15,277 nt of DNA from Psychrobacter sp. (GCA_029264635.1 JARIAA010000294.1:1-15277); one strand, 5' to 3'; shown: positions 6,207 through 13,925, counted from the stretch's first letter. Translations and numbers: made by a program. Notes: generated from the letters alone by a model not told the origin.

Positions 6207-7496
6207 TTACGACCATGAAAAGGGTTGAACGTCTACCATCTCACCCGCTGATAAATCTCCGCTCTCCTGCGCTAAGACAATTAAGCAATTGGCGTGACTT
6301 AGCTGCTTGATACGGTGCGAGTCCTGTTTTGAGAAGTTCTCAACGCTAAACTCTCCCTGATCATTTTGAGACAATATCCCGCGCTGGAAGTCTTTACGGC
6401 CCACAGATTTTTTGAGGTCAGCTATAAGTCTGGCTTTCACACTCAATTGTATAGGTTGCTCGTGTTCAGCTGCCCCTGACATCTGCCACAGTGCAGGTAT
6501 CACGAACTGTAGCGCTCCCACTATGGTCGATAGCGGGTTTCCAGGCAGACCAAAATACAGTACGGGTTTATCGACATTTTGTGTCAACTCGCCAAAGACA
6601 AAAGGTTTACCTGGCTTCATCGCCACTTTGTAATGGTTGATCTGCCCAAGCTTTTCGATCACTGTCGTCAAAAAATCATAGTCTCCAACCGATACGCCAG
6701 CGGTTGAGATCAGTACATCACAGTTTTGCATGGCTTTAGTGACAGCCTCAGTGGTTTTATCTAAATCATCAGGAATGATACCGTAATCACGAATCGTAAT
6801 CGGCAAATCCGCCAGCAACGTTTTAAGCGTTGGCGTATTAGAATTATATATTTGCGCTAGGCTTTCAAGCTCGCCTCCAATCGCAACGAGCTCATCGCCT
6901 GTCGCGAGCATCCCTACTATAAGCGGCTTAAAAACGTGTACTTGACTGACGCCTAAATTCGCAAGCAAGCTGATATCGGCAGGATTAATACGTTTGCCAA
7001 CTGTTAAAACCGCCTCACCAGACTCAATCTCTTCGCCTTGTTTGCGTATATTACTATCGGTTTTGGCAGCTTTTGATAGCGTAATACGATAAGGCTGCGA
7101 CTTATCAAGCGTGTCTCTTATGGCCGCAAAGTTGGTATTCTCTTGCATGATAACCGTATCACAGCCATTCGGGACGACTGCGCCCGTAAAGATACGCACG
7201 CCCTGCCCCGCTGTAAGCTCACCAGTATAAGCGCTTCCTGCTTGCGACTCACCGATGATTTCAATCATACTGTCTTTTGAGATATCGCTACCCTTGGCTA
7301 TAGCATAGCCATCCATTGCAGACAGATTTTGTCTTGGCACATCAAAGGTTGAAGTAATCTCTTGAGCCAATATCTGATTACGGCTTTCTAATAGCTCACA
7401 GGTGTTAATGGCTCTTTTTGCGAGCGAAAAGTCATTATTATTATACTTAGCAATGCGCTGTCGTATTGCTGATTGCAACTCTTCCATAGTAATCAT
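6207..7496 (-). CDS. moeA: Molybdopterin molybdenumtransferase MoeA
   Basis: MoeA inserts molybdate into adenylated molybdopterin to give Mo-MPT. The 429 residues span all four MoeA domains. Visible motifs are S-A-M-D-G-Y-A at 59-65, F-T-G-A-V-V-P-N-G-C-D-T-V at 103-115, L-A-T-G-D-E-L-V at 197-204, the Mog-like block S-T-A-G-V-S-V-G-D-Y-D at 264-274, A-M-K-P-G-K-P-F-V-F-G at 292-302, and G-L-P-G-N-P-L-S at 316-323. The MoeA acidic and threonine residues around the molybdate pocket (Asp62, Thr104, Glu202) are kept. The ATG at 7496 has AAGAG upstream; a second ATG three codons in is the alternative. The gene follows the MocA-like gene after 98 nt containing a small palindrome (GTGGT-TT-ACCAC, 7555-7566), and precedes moaA by 263 nt. 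Confidence 0.96.
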   Translation of the reverse strand: MITMEELQSAIRQRIAKYNNNDFSLAKRAINTCELLESRNQILAQEITSTFDVPRQNLSAMDGYAIAKGSDISKDSMIEIIGESQAGSAYTGELTAGQGVRIFTGAVVPNGCDTVIMQENTNFAAIRDTLDKSQPYRITLSKAAKTDSNIRKQGEEIESGEAVLTVGKRINPADISLLANLGVSQVHVFKPLIVGMLATGDELVAIGGELESLAQIYNSNTPTLKTLLADLPITIRDYGIIPDDLDKTTEAVTKAMQNCDVLISTAGVSVGDYDFLTTVIEKLGQINHYKVAMKPGKPFVFGELTQNVDKPVLYFGLPGNPLSTIVGALQFVIPALWQMSGAAEHEQPIQLSVKARLIADLKKSVGRKDFQRGILSQNDQGEFSVENFSKQDSHRIKQLSHANCLIVLAQESGDLSAGEMVDVQPFSWS

Positions 7497-7594
7497 AAAA
7501 ATCTACTCTTTTTATTAATGATGCAAGGTACTTTATTAACCCTATTGCTTATCCGTGGTTTACCACTGTTTTACTTTTTAGGTAATTGCTCATA

Positions 7595-8287
7595 TTAGCC
7601 ATCAAGCCAACCTTTTTGCCGAGCCTGCGCAAGTTGATGCGGAGTATCAATATCATCACTGAGCTGGTGGTTGATGACTGTACTCATTTGATAAGAGGAT
7701 AGACCGCGGATAAGATGACGCAGACCCTTGTCTCCTACCAGCGCTGATTGCCACGCTTTTAGCAAATCATAATTAATCACTAAAGGTACACCCACGACAG
7801 CTTTTTTAGGGGTTTCAGTAGTAAGCGTTTCATCGAATGTTTCGCGATGATGATAGCTACTTGCTACCACGGCACGGTTACCCACCAGCAATTGTAACAG
7901 ATGGTCGCCGCTTAATAACACTTGATCAACGCCCATAATCAGTACGCGCTCGATAGGCTGACTATCAGCATTCGCATTGCTTTCACAGTGAGATAACGCC
8001 TCAATCCCTAAATACAAACTATGCGCCATGCCTGTTTCAGGCGCTTGGTTCACAGCTGTATGAATCATAGAATGCTGAGCTACCAAACCATCAATTGCAT
8101 TTGCTATTGCTACATCATTAGCAGGAATAACGACGATAATGGCTTGCGGCTGCGTGGTTAATGCCAGTTTCGTCATATAACGGAGTAAAGGCTCGCCATC
8201 TTTGCAAAGTAGCTGCTTTGCTTGACCAAGACGCTGGCTTAAACCACCTGCCAAGATAATCACTGCATGGTTTTGGCTGTTGTTCAT
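7595..8287 (-). CDS. mocA: MocA-like molybdopterin nucleotidyltransferase
   Basis: Proteins of this NTP-transferase family add CMP (MocA) or GMP (MobA) to Mo-molybdopterin; xanthine-dehydrogenase-type enzymes use the CMP form. The nucleotide loop is I-L-A-G-G-L-S-Q-R-L-G-Q-A-K at 11-24. MocA-like traits are N-Q-A-P-E-T-G-M-A-H-S-L near 80-91, a metal-binding Asp at 121, G-V-P-L-V-I at 166-171, G-D-K-G-L-R-H-L-I at 185-193 and the C-terminal D-I-D-T-P-H-Q-L. Residues 12-15 are Leu-Ala-Gly-Gly, the sequence typical of GTP-using MobA; E. coli MocA has Thr-Ala-Ala-Gly there. Nucleotide choice is therefore open, but the XDH-type neighbours argue for CTP. The start overlaps the XdhC stop by 4 nt (ATGA), so the two are translationally coupled. 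Confidence 0.85.
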   Translation of the reverse strand: MNNSQNHAVIILAGGLSQRLGQAKQLLCKDGEPLLRYMTKLALTTQPQAIIVVIPANDVAIANAIDGLVAQHSMIHTAVNQAPETGMAHSLYLGIEALSHCESNANADSQPIERVLIMGVDQVLLSGDHLLQLLVGNRAVVASSYHHRETFDETLTTETPKKAVVGVPLVINYDLLKAWQSALVGDKGLRHLIRGLSSYQMSTVINHQLSDDIDTPHQLAQARQKGWLDG

Positions 8288-9525
8288 GCAGGGCTCAGCG
8301 TCAGATTATTGCTCATCGCGTCCCTATTCGACAATCCTAGTGTCTCGGATCCTAATGCCGTGCTCTGATCATACATGACGGCATTTATTTGTGCCATGAT
8401 GCTAAGCGCCAAAGCTTCAGGACCATCTCCCCCTAATTTAAAACCAATGGGATAATGCAGCTTTTTGATCCCAGCCTCTAAGACGGCAGGATCGGTTTTG
8501 CTGACGCTAATCTCATCAATAAGGCGCTCCGTACGATAGCGCGGTCCTAATTGCCCAAGATATCGGTAATGATCAGCATGTGTTAATAGTATACTAAGCC
8601 GCGTACGATCTTGAGTCAAACTATGTGACATTAGTGCGACGGCGGCGTTTTTACTCAGCTTGAGCAATGTCTCGCTATCATCCAAGGATAGCGGCATGAC
8701 CACATCAGCCTGCGAAAACCGTGTACGAGTCGCATACTGCACACGGCTATCTATGACAGTGACATGCCAGTCTTGCAGCTTTGCCATCGTCACCAGTGGC
8801 ATCACGTCATTGCCAGCGCCGCAGATAAGTAAGCGTAGCTGCGGCTGCAGGCGTTGTATCAACCATTCGGATGCTACGCTGTCGTTTTTTACTGTGACAT
8901 ATTTAGCGTTTTTCTTATTTATCTCATGCTTTGATAGCGCTTCAACAGTGTTAGTAATAAACTTTGAATCACTAAGAAAATCATGCTTTGAAACACTATG
9001 TTCATGTGAAGCATTAAGATCATGAATCTGTCCAGTATTGCTATAGCTTTCTAAATCAAGGCGCATCCCTACGGGCAAATCATCAGCGTTCTCAGATCGA
9101 ATCAGCGTTGCGATTGTTATCGGCGCTTGAGTGTGCCGAACTTTGCGAATGATCTCCAAAAACGGTGCTGCAGACGCCAAACGCTCGAACAAAACGTGCA
9201 CGCGCCCATTACAACCTAAACCAAAATTCAGCTCACTGTCCAAATCGTCATTTTCACTGTCATCCTCTGTATCATCATTGCCCGTTTGATAAACCTGCAC
9301 ATTTGCACCGCTACGGGTTAACCAAAAGGCACGTTTGATAATATGTGGCTCCAAACAGCCACCACTAATCATGCCAACCGAACGCCCATCTTCACAAATG
9401 AGCATCATAGCACCAGCACGGCGATAAGCGGAACCCTCAGTGCGCACTACAGTTGCGAGTACCCCATCGATTTTTTGCTGCTGCGCCTCATCTGCCAGCT
9501 TAAGAATATCAGCAATTTGATTCAT
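8284..9525 (-). CDS. XdhC/CoxI family cofactor maturation factor (PaoD-like)
   Basis: XdhC proteins bind molybdenum cofactor, promote exchange of its oxo ligand for the sulfido ligand needed by hydroxylases, and insert it into the apoenzyme; PaoD does this for E. coli PaoABC. The N-terminal XdhC/CoxI domain holds R-T-E-G-S-A-Y-R-R-A-G at 28-38 and S-V-G-M-I-S-G-G-C-L-E-P-H with Cys57, plus G-L-G-C-N-G with Cys105. The C-terminal Rossmann domain starts L-L-I-C-G-A-G-N-D at 232-240 and ends with the L-G-P-R-Y-R-T-E-R and P-E-A-L-A-L-S-I stretches. At 413 residues it is longer than PaoD (318): there is an Asp/Glu-rich insert at 83-98, a long polar linker near 160-220, and a C-terminal tail. AAGGGG six nt before the ATG supports the start. 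A terminator lies about 20 nt upstream of it. Confidence 0.92.
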   Translation of the reverse strand: MNQIADILKLADEAQQQKIDGVLATVVRTEGSAYRRAGAMMLICEDGRSVGMISGGCLEPHIIKRAFWLTRSGANVQVYQTGNDDTEDDSENDDLDSELNFGLGCNGRVHVLFERLASAAPFLEIIRKVRHTQAPITIATLIRSENADDLPVGMRLDLESYSNTGQIHDLNASHEHSVSKHDFLSDSKFITNTVEALSKHEINKKNAKYVTVKNDSVASEWLIQRLQPQLRLLICGAGNDVMPLVTMAKLQDWHVTVIDSRVQYATRTRFSQADVVMPLSLDDSETLLKLSKNAAVALMSHSLTQDRTRLSILLTHADHYRYLGQLGPRYRTERLIDEISVSKTDPAVLEAGIKKLHYPIGFKLGGDGPEALALSIMAQINAVMYDQSTALGSETLGLSNRDAMSNNLTLSPA

Positions 9526-9545
9526 AAAGCCCCTTAGTATGTTAT

Positions 9546-9574
9546 AAAAACCCGCTTAAGTAGCGGGTCTTTTT
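9546..9574 (-). terminator. Intrinsic terminator between the hydroxylase operon and the XdhC-like gene
   Basis: A 7-bp perfect stem, ACCCGCT (9550-9556) with AGCGGGT (9562-9568), has a 5-nt loop and is flanked by AAAAA (9546-9550) and TTTTT (9570-9574). On the minus strand this gives a GC-rich hairpin followed by a U run, 31 nt after the molybdopterin-subunit stop. The symmetry allows it to act on either strand. Confidence 0.88.
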
Positions 9575-9604
9575 AATATAAAAATAATACGAATGAGCAC
9601 CCTT

Positions 9605-12061
9605 TTACTCTGGCATCTCATACAGCAGCTTATCAAGCGTGATCGGAAAGTCATAGACTCGGACGCCCACCGCATTATAAATTGCATTAGCAATAGCGGC
9701 CGCTGAGCCTGAAATCGAGGTTTCACCGATGCCCTTAATGTGCATAGGATTAGTATATGGGTCATCCTCTTCCAACAAGATGACTTCCAACTGCGGTACA
9801 TCTAAGTTGACCGGCACATGATATTCAGCAAGGTCATGGTTACATAAGCGCCCATCGCATTTATCATGAATGACTTCTTCCATAAGGGCAGAACCAATAC
9901 CAAATATCATACCGCCGTAACACTGCGAAGTCGCCAGCTTATGATTCAGAATACGGCCCGCTGCATATACGCCAGTCATGCGCTTAACACGAATCTCACC
10001 AGTGACTCTATGTACCGCGACTTCAGCGAAATTGGCACCAAACGAGGCTTGGCGATAATTCTTACCATTTTTGCCTGGTTTAATTTGGCCTTTAGCGCTA
10101 ACTTCTTGCTCATCAAACTTGGCAATGATATCAGCCAAAGCATAGGATTGCTCATTACTAAAGTCGTAATCAGTTGCCGACTTTAATTCTGAAACGGATT
10201 CTGGCAATGGCATACCTGTTTTCTCTAAAACTTTTTCTGCCAAATCTATGGCTTTGTCCGCTAAACCTGAGGCTTTTTCTTTGCCTGCTTCAATAGCTGC
10301 TTCTACTTGGTTAGACTCGTGCTCGCCTATTTTTTTGACCTGACCTTTATCTATACGAATCGTATCAGCGTGTAGACCTACTTTTTTGGCCAGTATGTCA
10401 CGCAGCGCCTCGCACGCTAGATAAATACCGCTACCAGCACTAGCGGCTCCGAAACTACCGCCAGAACCTGATGCTGGTGGCAGTTTACTATCGCCAAGCT
10501 TCATCTCGATATGATCGATCGGCAGTCCTAATAGATCAGCGGCAACCTGAGTAAATACGGTATAAGAGCCAGTCCCAATATCAGTCATATCAGTCTCGAT
10601 AACGGCTTTGACACCGAGCGCTTTTGAGCGATCGACTTGTAGTATCGCTCGCGCCTCGGAGGGCTGCAACTGATTGCCGCGAGAAGTCCCTGACATACCC
10701 GTTCCTATCCACCAATCGCCTTCTAACTGACTGGCAGGTTTGGGGTTATGCTGATCCCAACCAAAGGCTTCAGCGCCCTTTTCCATACAAGCCACGAGCT
10801 GGCGCGTTGAGAATGGCATCTCTTCACTAGGGTCTTCTTCAGGCTCATTACGGCGGCGCAGCTCGATAGGATCAATCTGAAGCTGGGTTGCAAGCTCATC
10901 CATCGCACATTCAACTGCAATCATACCGACCGCTTCACCTGGGGCGCGCATAGAACCTGATAATACTTGGTTCATATCGACCATCTGATAGCTTACGCGG
11001 CGATTTTCTCCGCGGTACAAAAAGTGAGTGGATAAAGCCGTAGGCTCAAAGAATGCCTCACCTGGCAAATTACTGGTGGTCGTATCGTGAATAAAGGTAT
11101 TGATAATACCGTCTTCATTGCAGCCAATAGCAATACGCTGACGCGTGTTTGAACGCCTTACCGTCGTCTCCATCACTTGGGGACGGGTCATAGTAATCAG
11201 TACAGGACGACCAACTTCTTTTGCAGCGATAGCGGCGGCAATAGACTCTGGTGCAATACCCAGCTTACTGCCAAAGCCGCCGCCCACATAATAAGAGATC
11301 AGCTGTACTTGATCTTTATCTAAATCTAGCGCGTCCATGATTTGCTGTTTGCAAGAGGCAATCATCTGGTTTGAGGAGTACATAATGAGCTTATCATCTT
11401 CCCAATATGCTAAAGTTGCATGCGGCTCCATAGCAGCAGCGTTTTGACTAGGAGTATGATAAAGACGATCAAGGGTTACAGGCGAATCCGCCAAACCTTG
11501 TTCTGGATCACCATGCTTGGCATTTTTATCTGAGCCTTTTTTCTCATCGACATCGTGAGCCGTGGGTAGCTCTTGGGTGAAGTTCAGAGCGGCTTTGTTA
11601 GTCTCGTCTTTATAAGTCACTTTAAGCGCATTGGCGCCCTCACGTGCTGCCTCAAAAGTTTCGGCAACGACAACGGCGATAGGCTGACCATGATAAAAAA
11701 TCTCATGCGCGCCCTGGGTTGGTGCTTTAGTCGCTCCGCCCTGCTGCGCATTACGCAAAAAATGCTTAGGATCAGTGACGACTTTAATAACGCCTGGAAT
11801 GTCCTTGACAGAGCTTTCGTCAATGTTTTCAACTTGTCCTTTGACAATAGTGGCACCGACAAGAACGCCGTAAACTTTATTCTCGACTTCAATCTCTGCT
11901 GAATAATGCGCCTGTCCGCTGACCTTCAATGAGCCCTCAACACGGTTGATAGGCTTACCCACTAAGTTACTAGCCGTTTTGTCAAATAAGGTTTCGACCG
12001 GCTCATTCATCGTCTCTTTATTGGTAGGTTCTGACGGTAATACTGCATCTAATAATGACAT
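9605..12061 (-). CDS. paoC: Molybdopterin-binding subunit of a PaoABC-type aldehyde oxidoreductase
   Basis: This is the catalytic subunit of a xanthine-oxidase-family hydroxylase, resembling E. coli PaoC (YagR). The substrate is probably an aldehyde, by homology only. Motifs in order: V-G-K-P-I-N-R-V-E-G near 34-43, the substrate-channel G-G-G-F-G-S-K-L-G at 260-268, S-M-R-A-P-G-E-A-V-G at 370-379 with Arg372, G-S-G-G-S-F-G-A-A-S-A-G at 532-543, and K-G-I-G-E-T-S-I at 776-783, where Glu780 is the expected catalytic base. The tail A-I-Y-N-A-V-G-V-R-V-Y-D-F-P-I-T is PaoC-like. At 818 residues it exceeds E. coli PaoC (732), partly through a charged helical insert at about 577-640. No signal peptide is seen. 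It starts 2 nt after the FAD subunit stop, with AGGGGAG as ribosome-binding site. It is followed by a terminator. Confidence 0.93.
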   Translation of the reverse strand: MSLLDAVLPSEPTNKETMNEPVETLFDKTASNLVGKPINRVEGSLKVSGQAHYSAEIEVENKVYGVLVGATIVKGQVENIDESSVKDIPGVIKVVTDPKHFLRNAQQGGATKAPTQGAHEIFYHGQPIAVVVAETFEAAREGANALKVTYKDETNKAALNFTQELPTAHDVDEKKGSDKNAKHGDPEQGLADSPVTLDRLYHTPSQNAAAMEPHATLAYWEDDKLIMYSSNQMIASCKQQIMDALDLDKDQVQLISYYVGGGFGSKLGIAPESIAAAIAAKEVGRPVLITMTRPQVMETTVRRSNTRQRIAIGCNEDGIINTFIHDTTTSNLPGEAFFEPTALSTHFLYRGENRRVSYQMVDMNQVLSGSMRAPGEAVGMIAVECAMDELATQLQIDPIELRRRNEPEEDPSEEMPFSTRQLVACMEKGAEAFGWDQHNPKPASQLEGDWWIGTGMSGTSRGNQLQPSEARAILQVDRSKALGVKAVIETDMTDIGTGSYTVFTQVAADLLGLPIDHIEMKLGDSKLPPASGSGGSFGAASAGSGIYLACEALRDILAKKVGLHADTIRIDKGQVKKIGEHESNQVEAAIEAGKEKASGLADKAIDLAEKVLEKTGMPLPESVSELKSATDYDFSNEQSYALADIIAKFDEQEVSAKGQIKPGKNGKNYRQASFGANFAEVAVHRVTGEIRVKRMTGVYAAGRILNHKLATSQCYGGMIFGIGSALMEEVIHDKCDGRLCNHDLAEYHVPVNLDVPQLEVILLEEDDPYTNPMHIKGIGETSISGSAAAIANAIYNAVGVRVYDFPITLDKLLYEMPE

Positions 12062-12063
12062 GA

Positions 12064-13071
12064 TTATGCTCCCCTCTTCACTAATAAAATGTCCGCTAGT
12101 GCACGCTGTATGACTTGTTTAAGCAGACGGCGCGTTAGGGGAATTTTAAAATCGTTTTGACCATGACCTTTGGCGTCTTTTAATAATAAATCTGCGGCTT
12201 GCTTAATTGTATCGTCGTCGCCAGTCGAGCCTGTCAATAAGGCTTCAACGTCTTCATTACGCCACGGCTGACTACCAATACCACCGAACGCCAAACGTAC
12301 TGTGGCAAGATTGCCAGTATCATCCACCTCTATGACAGACGCACAAGAGACCAAAGCAAATGCGTAAGAGGCGCGGTCACGTACTTTATCGTACGTATGC
12401 ATGCCTTTGATGGGTGCTGGTAAAACTACATGAGTGATAAGCTCCCCACTCTCTAACACCGTTTCGATATGCGGGGTGTCTTTTGGCAAACAATAAAAAT
12501 CTTTGACAGCAATAGCACGCGTTGAGCCATCGGCCTTAACGGTTTCAATGGTGGCATCAAGCAAGCGCATAGCAACTGCCATATCGGAGGGATGCTGAGC
12601 AATACAAGCATCGCTTGTACCCAAAATAGCCAAAGAGCGGTTCTCGCCATTGATGGCAGGACAGCCAGTACCTGGCTCGCGCTTATTACAGGGGCTATCG
12701 GTCTGATAAAAGTAATAGCAGCGTGTACGCTGTAAAAAGTTACCGCCAGTCGTCGCTTTATTACGCAGCTGTCCGGTTGCGCCTGCTAAAATCGCTCGCG
12801 ACAATACCGGATAATTGGCAATCACGGTAGGATGCGCCGCTAAATCACTATTGCTTACGAGCGTACCGATACGTAGGCCGCCCTCAGCGGTCTCTTCAAT
12901 TTGTTCAAGCTCAAGACGATTGACATCAACTAAGGTACTAGGCGTTTCAATCTCAAGCTTCATCAAATCGAGCAGGTTAGTGCCACCTGCGATGAAAAAA
13001 GCCGCTTTAGCACTGGCAGAGGTTGCCGCTTGCTCTGGTGCATCAGCACGGATATAGTCAAAGCGTTTCAT
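12064..13071 (-). CDS. paoB: FAD-binding subunit with an additional 4Fe-4S site (PaoB-like)
   Basis: This subunit passes electrons from the iron-sulfur centres to FAD. The FAD loop is F-F-I-A-G-G-T-N-L-L-D-L at 25-36, with the second flavin motif A-T-T-G-G-N-F-L-Q-R-T-R-C at 106-118. What marks it as PaoB-like, distinct from a plain CO-dehydrogenase M subunit, is the cysteine set: Cys118, Cys128, Cys137 (in P-G-T-G-C-P) and Cys156 (in S-D-A-C-I-A-Q-H-P-S-D), the pattern of the extra 4Fe-4S cluster in E. coli PaoB. The C-terminal CO-dehydrogenase flavoprotein domain has V-R-L-A-F-G-G-I-G at 258-266. Length 335 is close to PaoB (318). The start has AGGAGG 5 nt upstream, and its ATG overlaps the stop of the 2Fe-2S subunit (ATGA), showing tight coupling. 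Confidence 0.94.
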   Translation of the reverse strand: MKRFDYIRADAPEQAATSASAKAAFFIAGGTNLLDLMKLEIETPSTLVDVNRLELEQIEETAEGGLRIGTLVSNSDLAAHPTVIANYPVLSRAILAGATGQLRNKATTGGNFLQRTRCYYFYQTDSPCNKREPGTGCPAINGENRSLAILGTSDACIAQHPSDMAVAMRLLDATIETVKADGSTRAIAVKDFYCLPKDTPHIETVLESGELITHVVLPAPIKGMHTYDKVRDRASYAFALVSCASVIEVDDTGNLATVRLAFGGIGSQPWRNEDVEALLTGSTGDDDTIKQAADLLLKDAKGHGQNDFKIPLTRRLLKQVIQRALADILLVKRGA

Positions 13072-13775
13072 GAGCGGCCTCCTGCTGTGCTGGTTGCAGT
13101 TTTATTGTTGTTTGCTGCATTGGTTGATGGATTACCAAGCTGAGTCTGACTAGGCGGCGGCGACCAAATACCCGTTACCGCTGAGCTCTGTACTGAACTG
13201 GTAGCAGGTTCACTAGAGGTGGCATTGTTAGCTGAAACTTGGTTTTCAAGTACTTGTGAGATCGCTTTAATAATATTAGGGTAAGCGGAACAGCGGCAAA
13301 TATTGCCACTCATACGCTCAGCAATTTCTTGTATTAACAGTCCGTCAGGGTTTTTTAGATCCGTCGTCACATAACTTGGCCAGTTTTGTTTGACTTCCTC
13401 TATCAAGGCGGTCGCTGAGCAAATTTGCCCAGGGGTACAATACCCACATTGAAAGGCATCGTGATCTTTGAAGGCTTGTTGTAATTCCGATAGTGATTCT
13501 GGCATACCAATGCCTTCTATCGTCGTGATCTCATCACCATCATGCATAACTGCTAGGGTCAAACACGAATTGATACGCTCACCATCAATAAGGATGGTAC
13601 AAGCACCGCATTGGCCATGGTCACAGCCCTTTTTGGGTCCCGTAATTTGTAGATGTTGACGACATAAATCAAGTAACGTCGTACGAGTGTCGAGATTCTC
13701 GAAACGGTGTTCTTTACCGTTAATGGTTAAGGTTAAAATAGACATAGACATGCTGGCTTCTCGCTGGCGGCTCAT
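13068..13775 (-). CDS. paoA: 2Fe-2S subunit of the aldehyde oxidoreductase (PaoA-like), without a Tat signal
   Basis: This is the two-cluster electron-transfer subunit. The plant-type 2Fe-2S ligands are Cys51, Cys56, Cys59 (G-C-D-H-G-Q-C-G-A-C-T) and Cys71. The second cluster uses Cys110 and Cys113 (Q-C-G-Y-C-T-P-G-Q) with Cys160 and Cys162 (N-I-C-R-C-S-A-Y-P). E. coli PaoA begins with a twin-arginine signal; here the ferredoxin fold starts within about 12 residues of the ATG, and an in-frame TAA 10 codons upstream excludes a longer form. After residue 180 there is a roughly 55-residue tail rich in Ser, Thr, Asn, Ala and Pro, probably disordered. Start at 13775, or 13751 where GAGAA precedes the ATG. 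It is the first gene of the hydroxylase operon. Confidence 0.93.
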   Translation of the reverse strand: MSRQREASMSMSILTLTINGKEHRFENLDTRTTLLDLCRQHLQITGPKKGCDHGQCGACTILIDGERINSCLTLAVMHDGDEITTIEGIGMPESLSELQQAFKDHDAFQCGYCTPGQICSATALIEEVKQNWPSYVTTDLKNPDGLLIQEIAERMSGNICRCSAYPNIIKAISQVLENQVSANNATSSEPATSSVQSSAVTGIWSPPPSQTQLGNPSTNAANNNKTATSTAGGRS

Positions 13776-13898
13776 TATTATTTTCAGATAAGCAAATTGA
13801 CCTTATCCACCTATTCAATATGTACTGGTTTTTACAGGTATTGATTTCTGCAAAACAGTAAGATGTCACGCTTGATCCTCTCATTGTTCCTAACTTAC

Positions 13899-13925
13899 AA
13901 AGTTTCGAAAGTAAAGTTTCGAAAG
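13899..13925. repeat. Tandem 14-bp repeat containing TTTCGAAA palindromes
   Basis: AAAGTTTCGAAAG occurs exactly twice, at 13899-13911 and 13913-13925, one base apart, giving a 14-bp period. Each copy contains the self-complementary TTTCGAAA. The pair sits about 125-150 nt upstream of the 2Fe-2S subunit start, in a region otherwise lacking features. Paired palindromes in front of a catabolic operon suggest a transcription-factor binding site, but the factor is unknown. Confidence 0.6.

Noticed and set aside
8660..9025. 121-residue plus-strand frame within the XdhC-like gene
   Set aside because: Antisense to a well-conserved gene, with no ribosome-binding site or family similarity.
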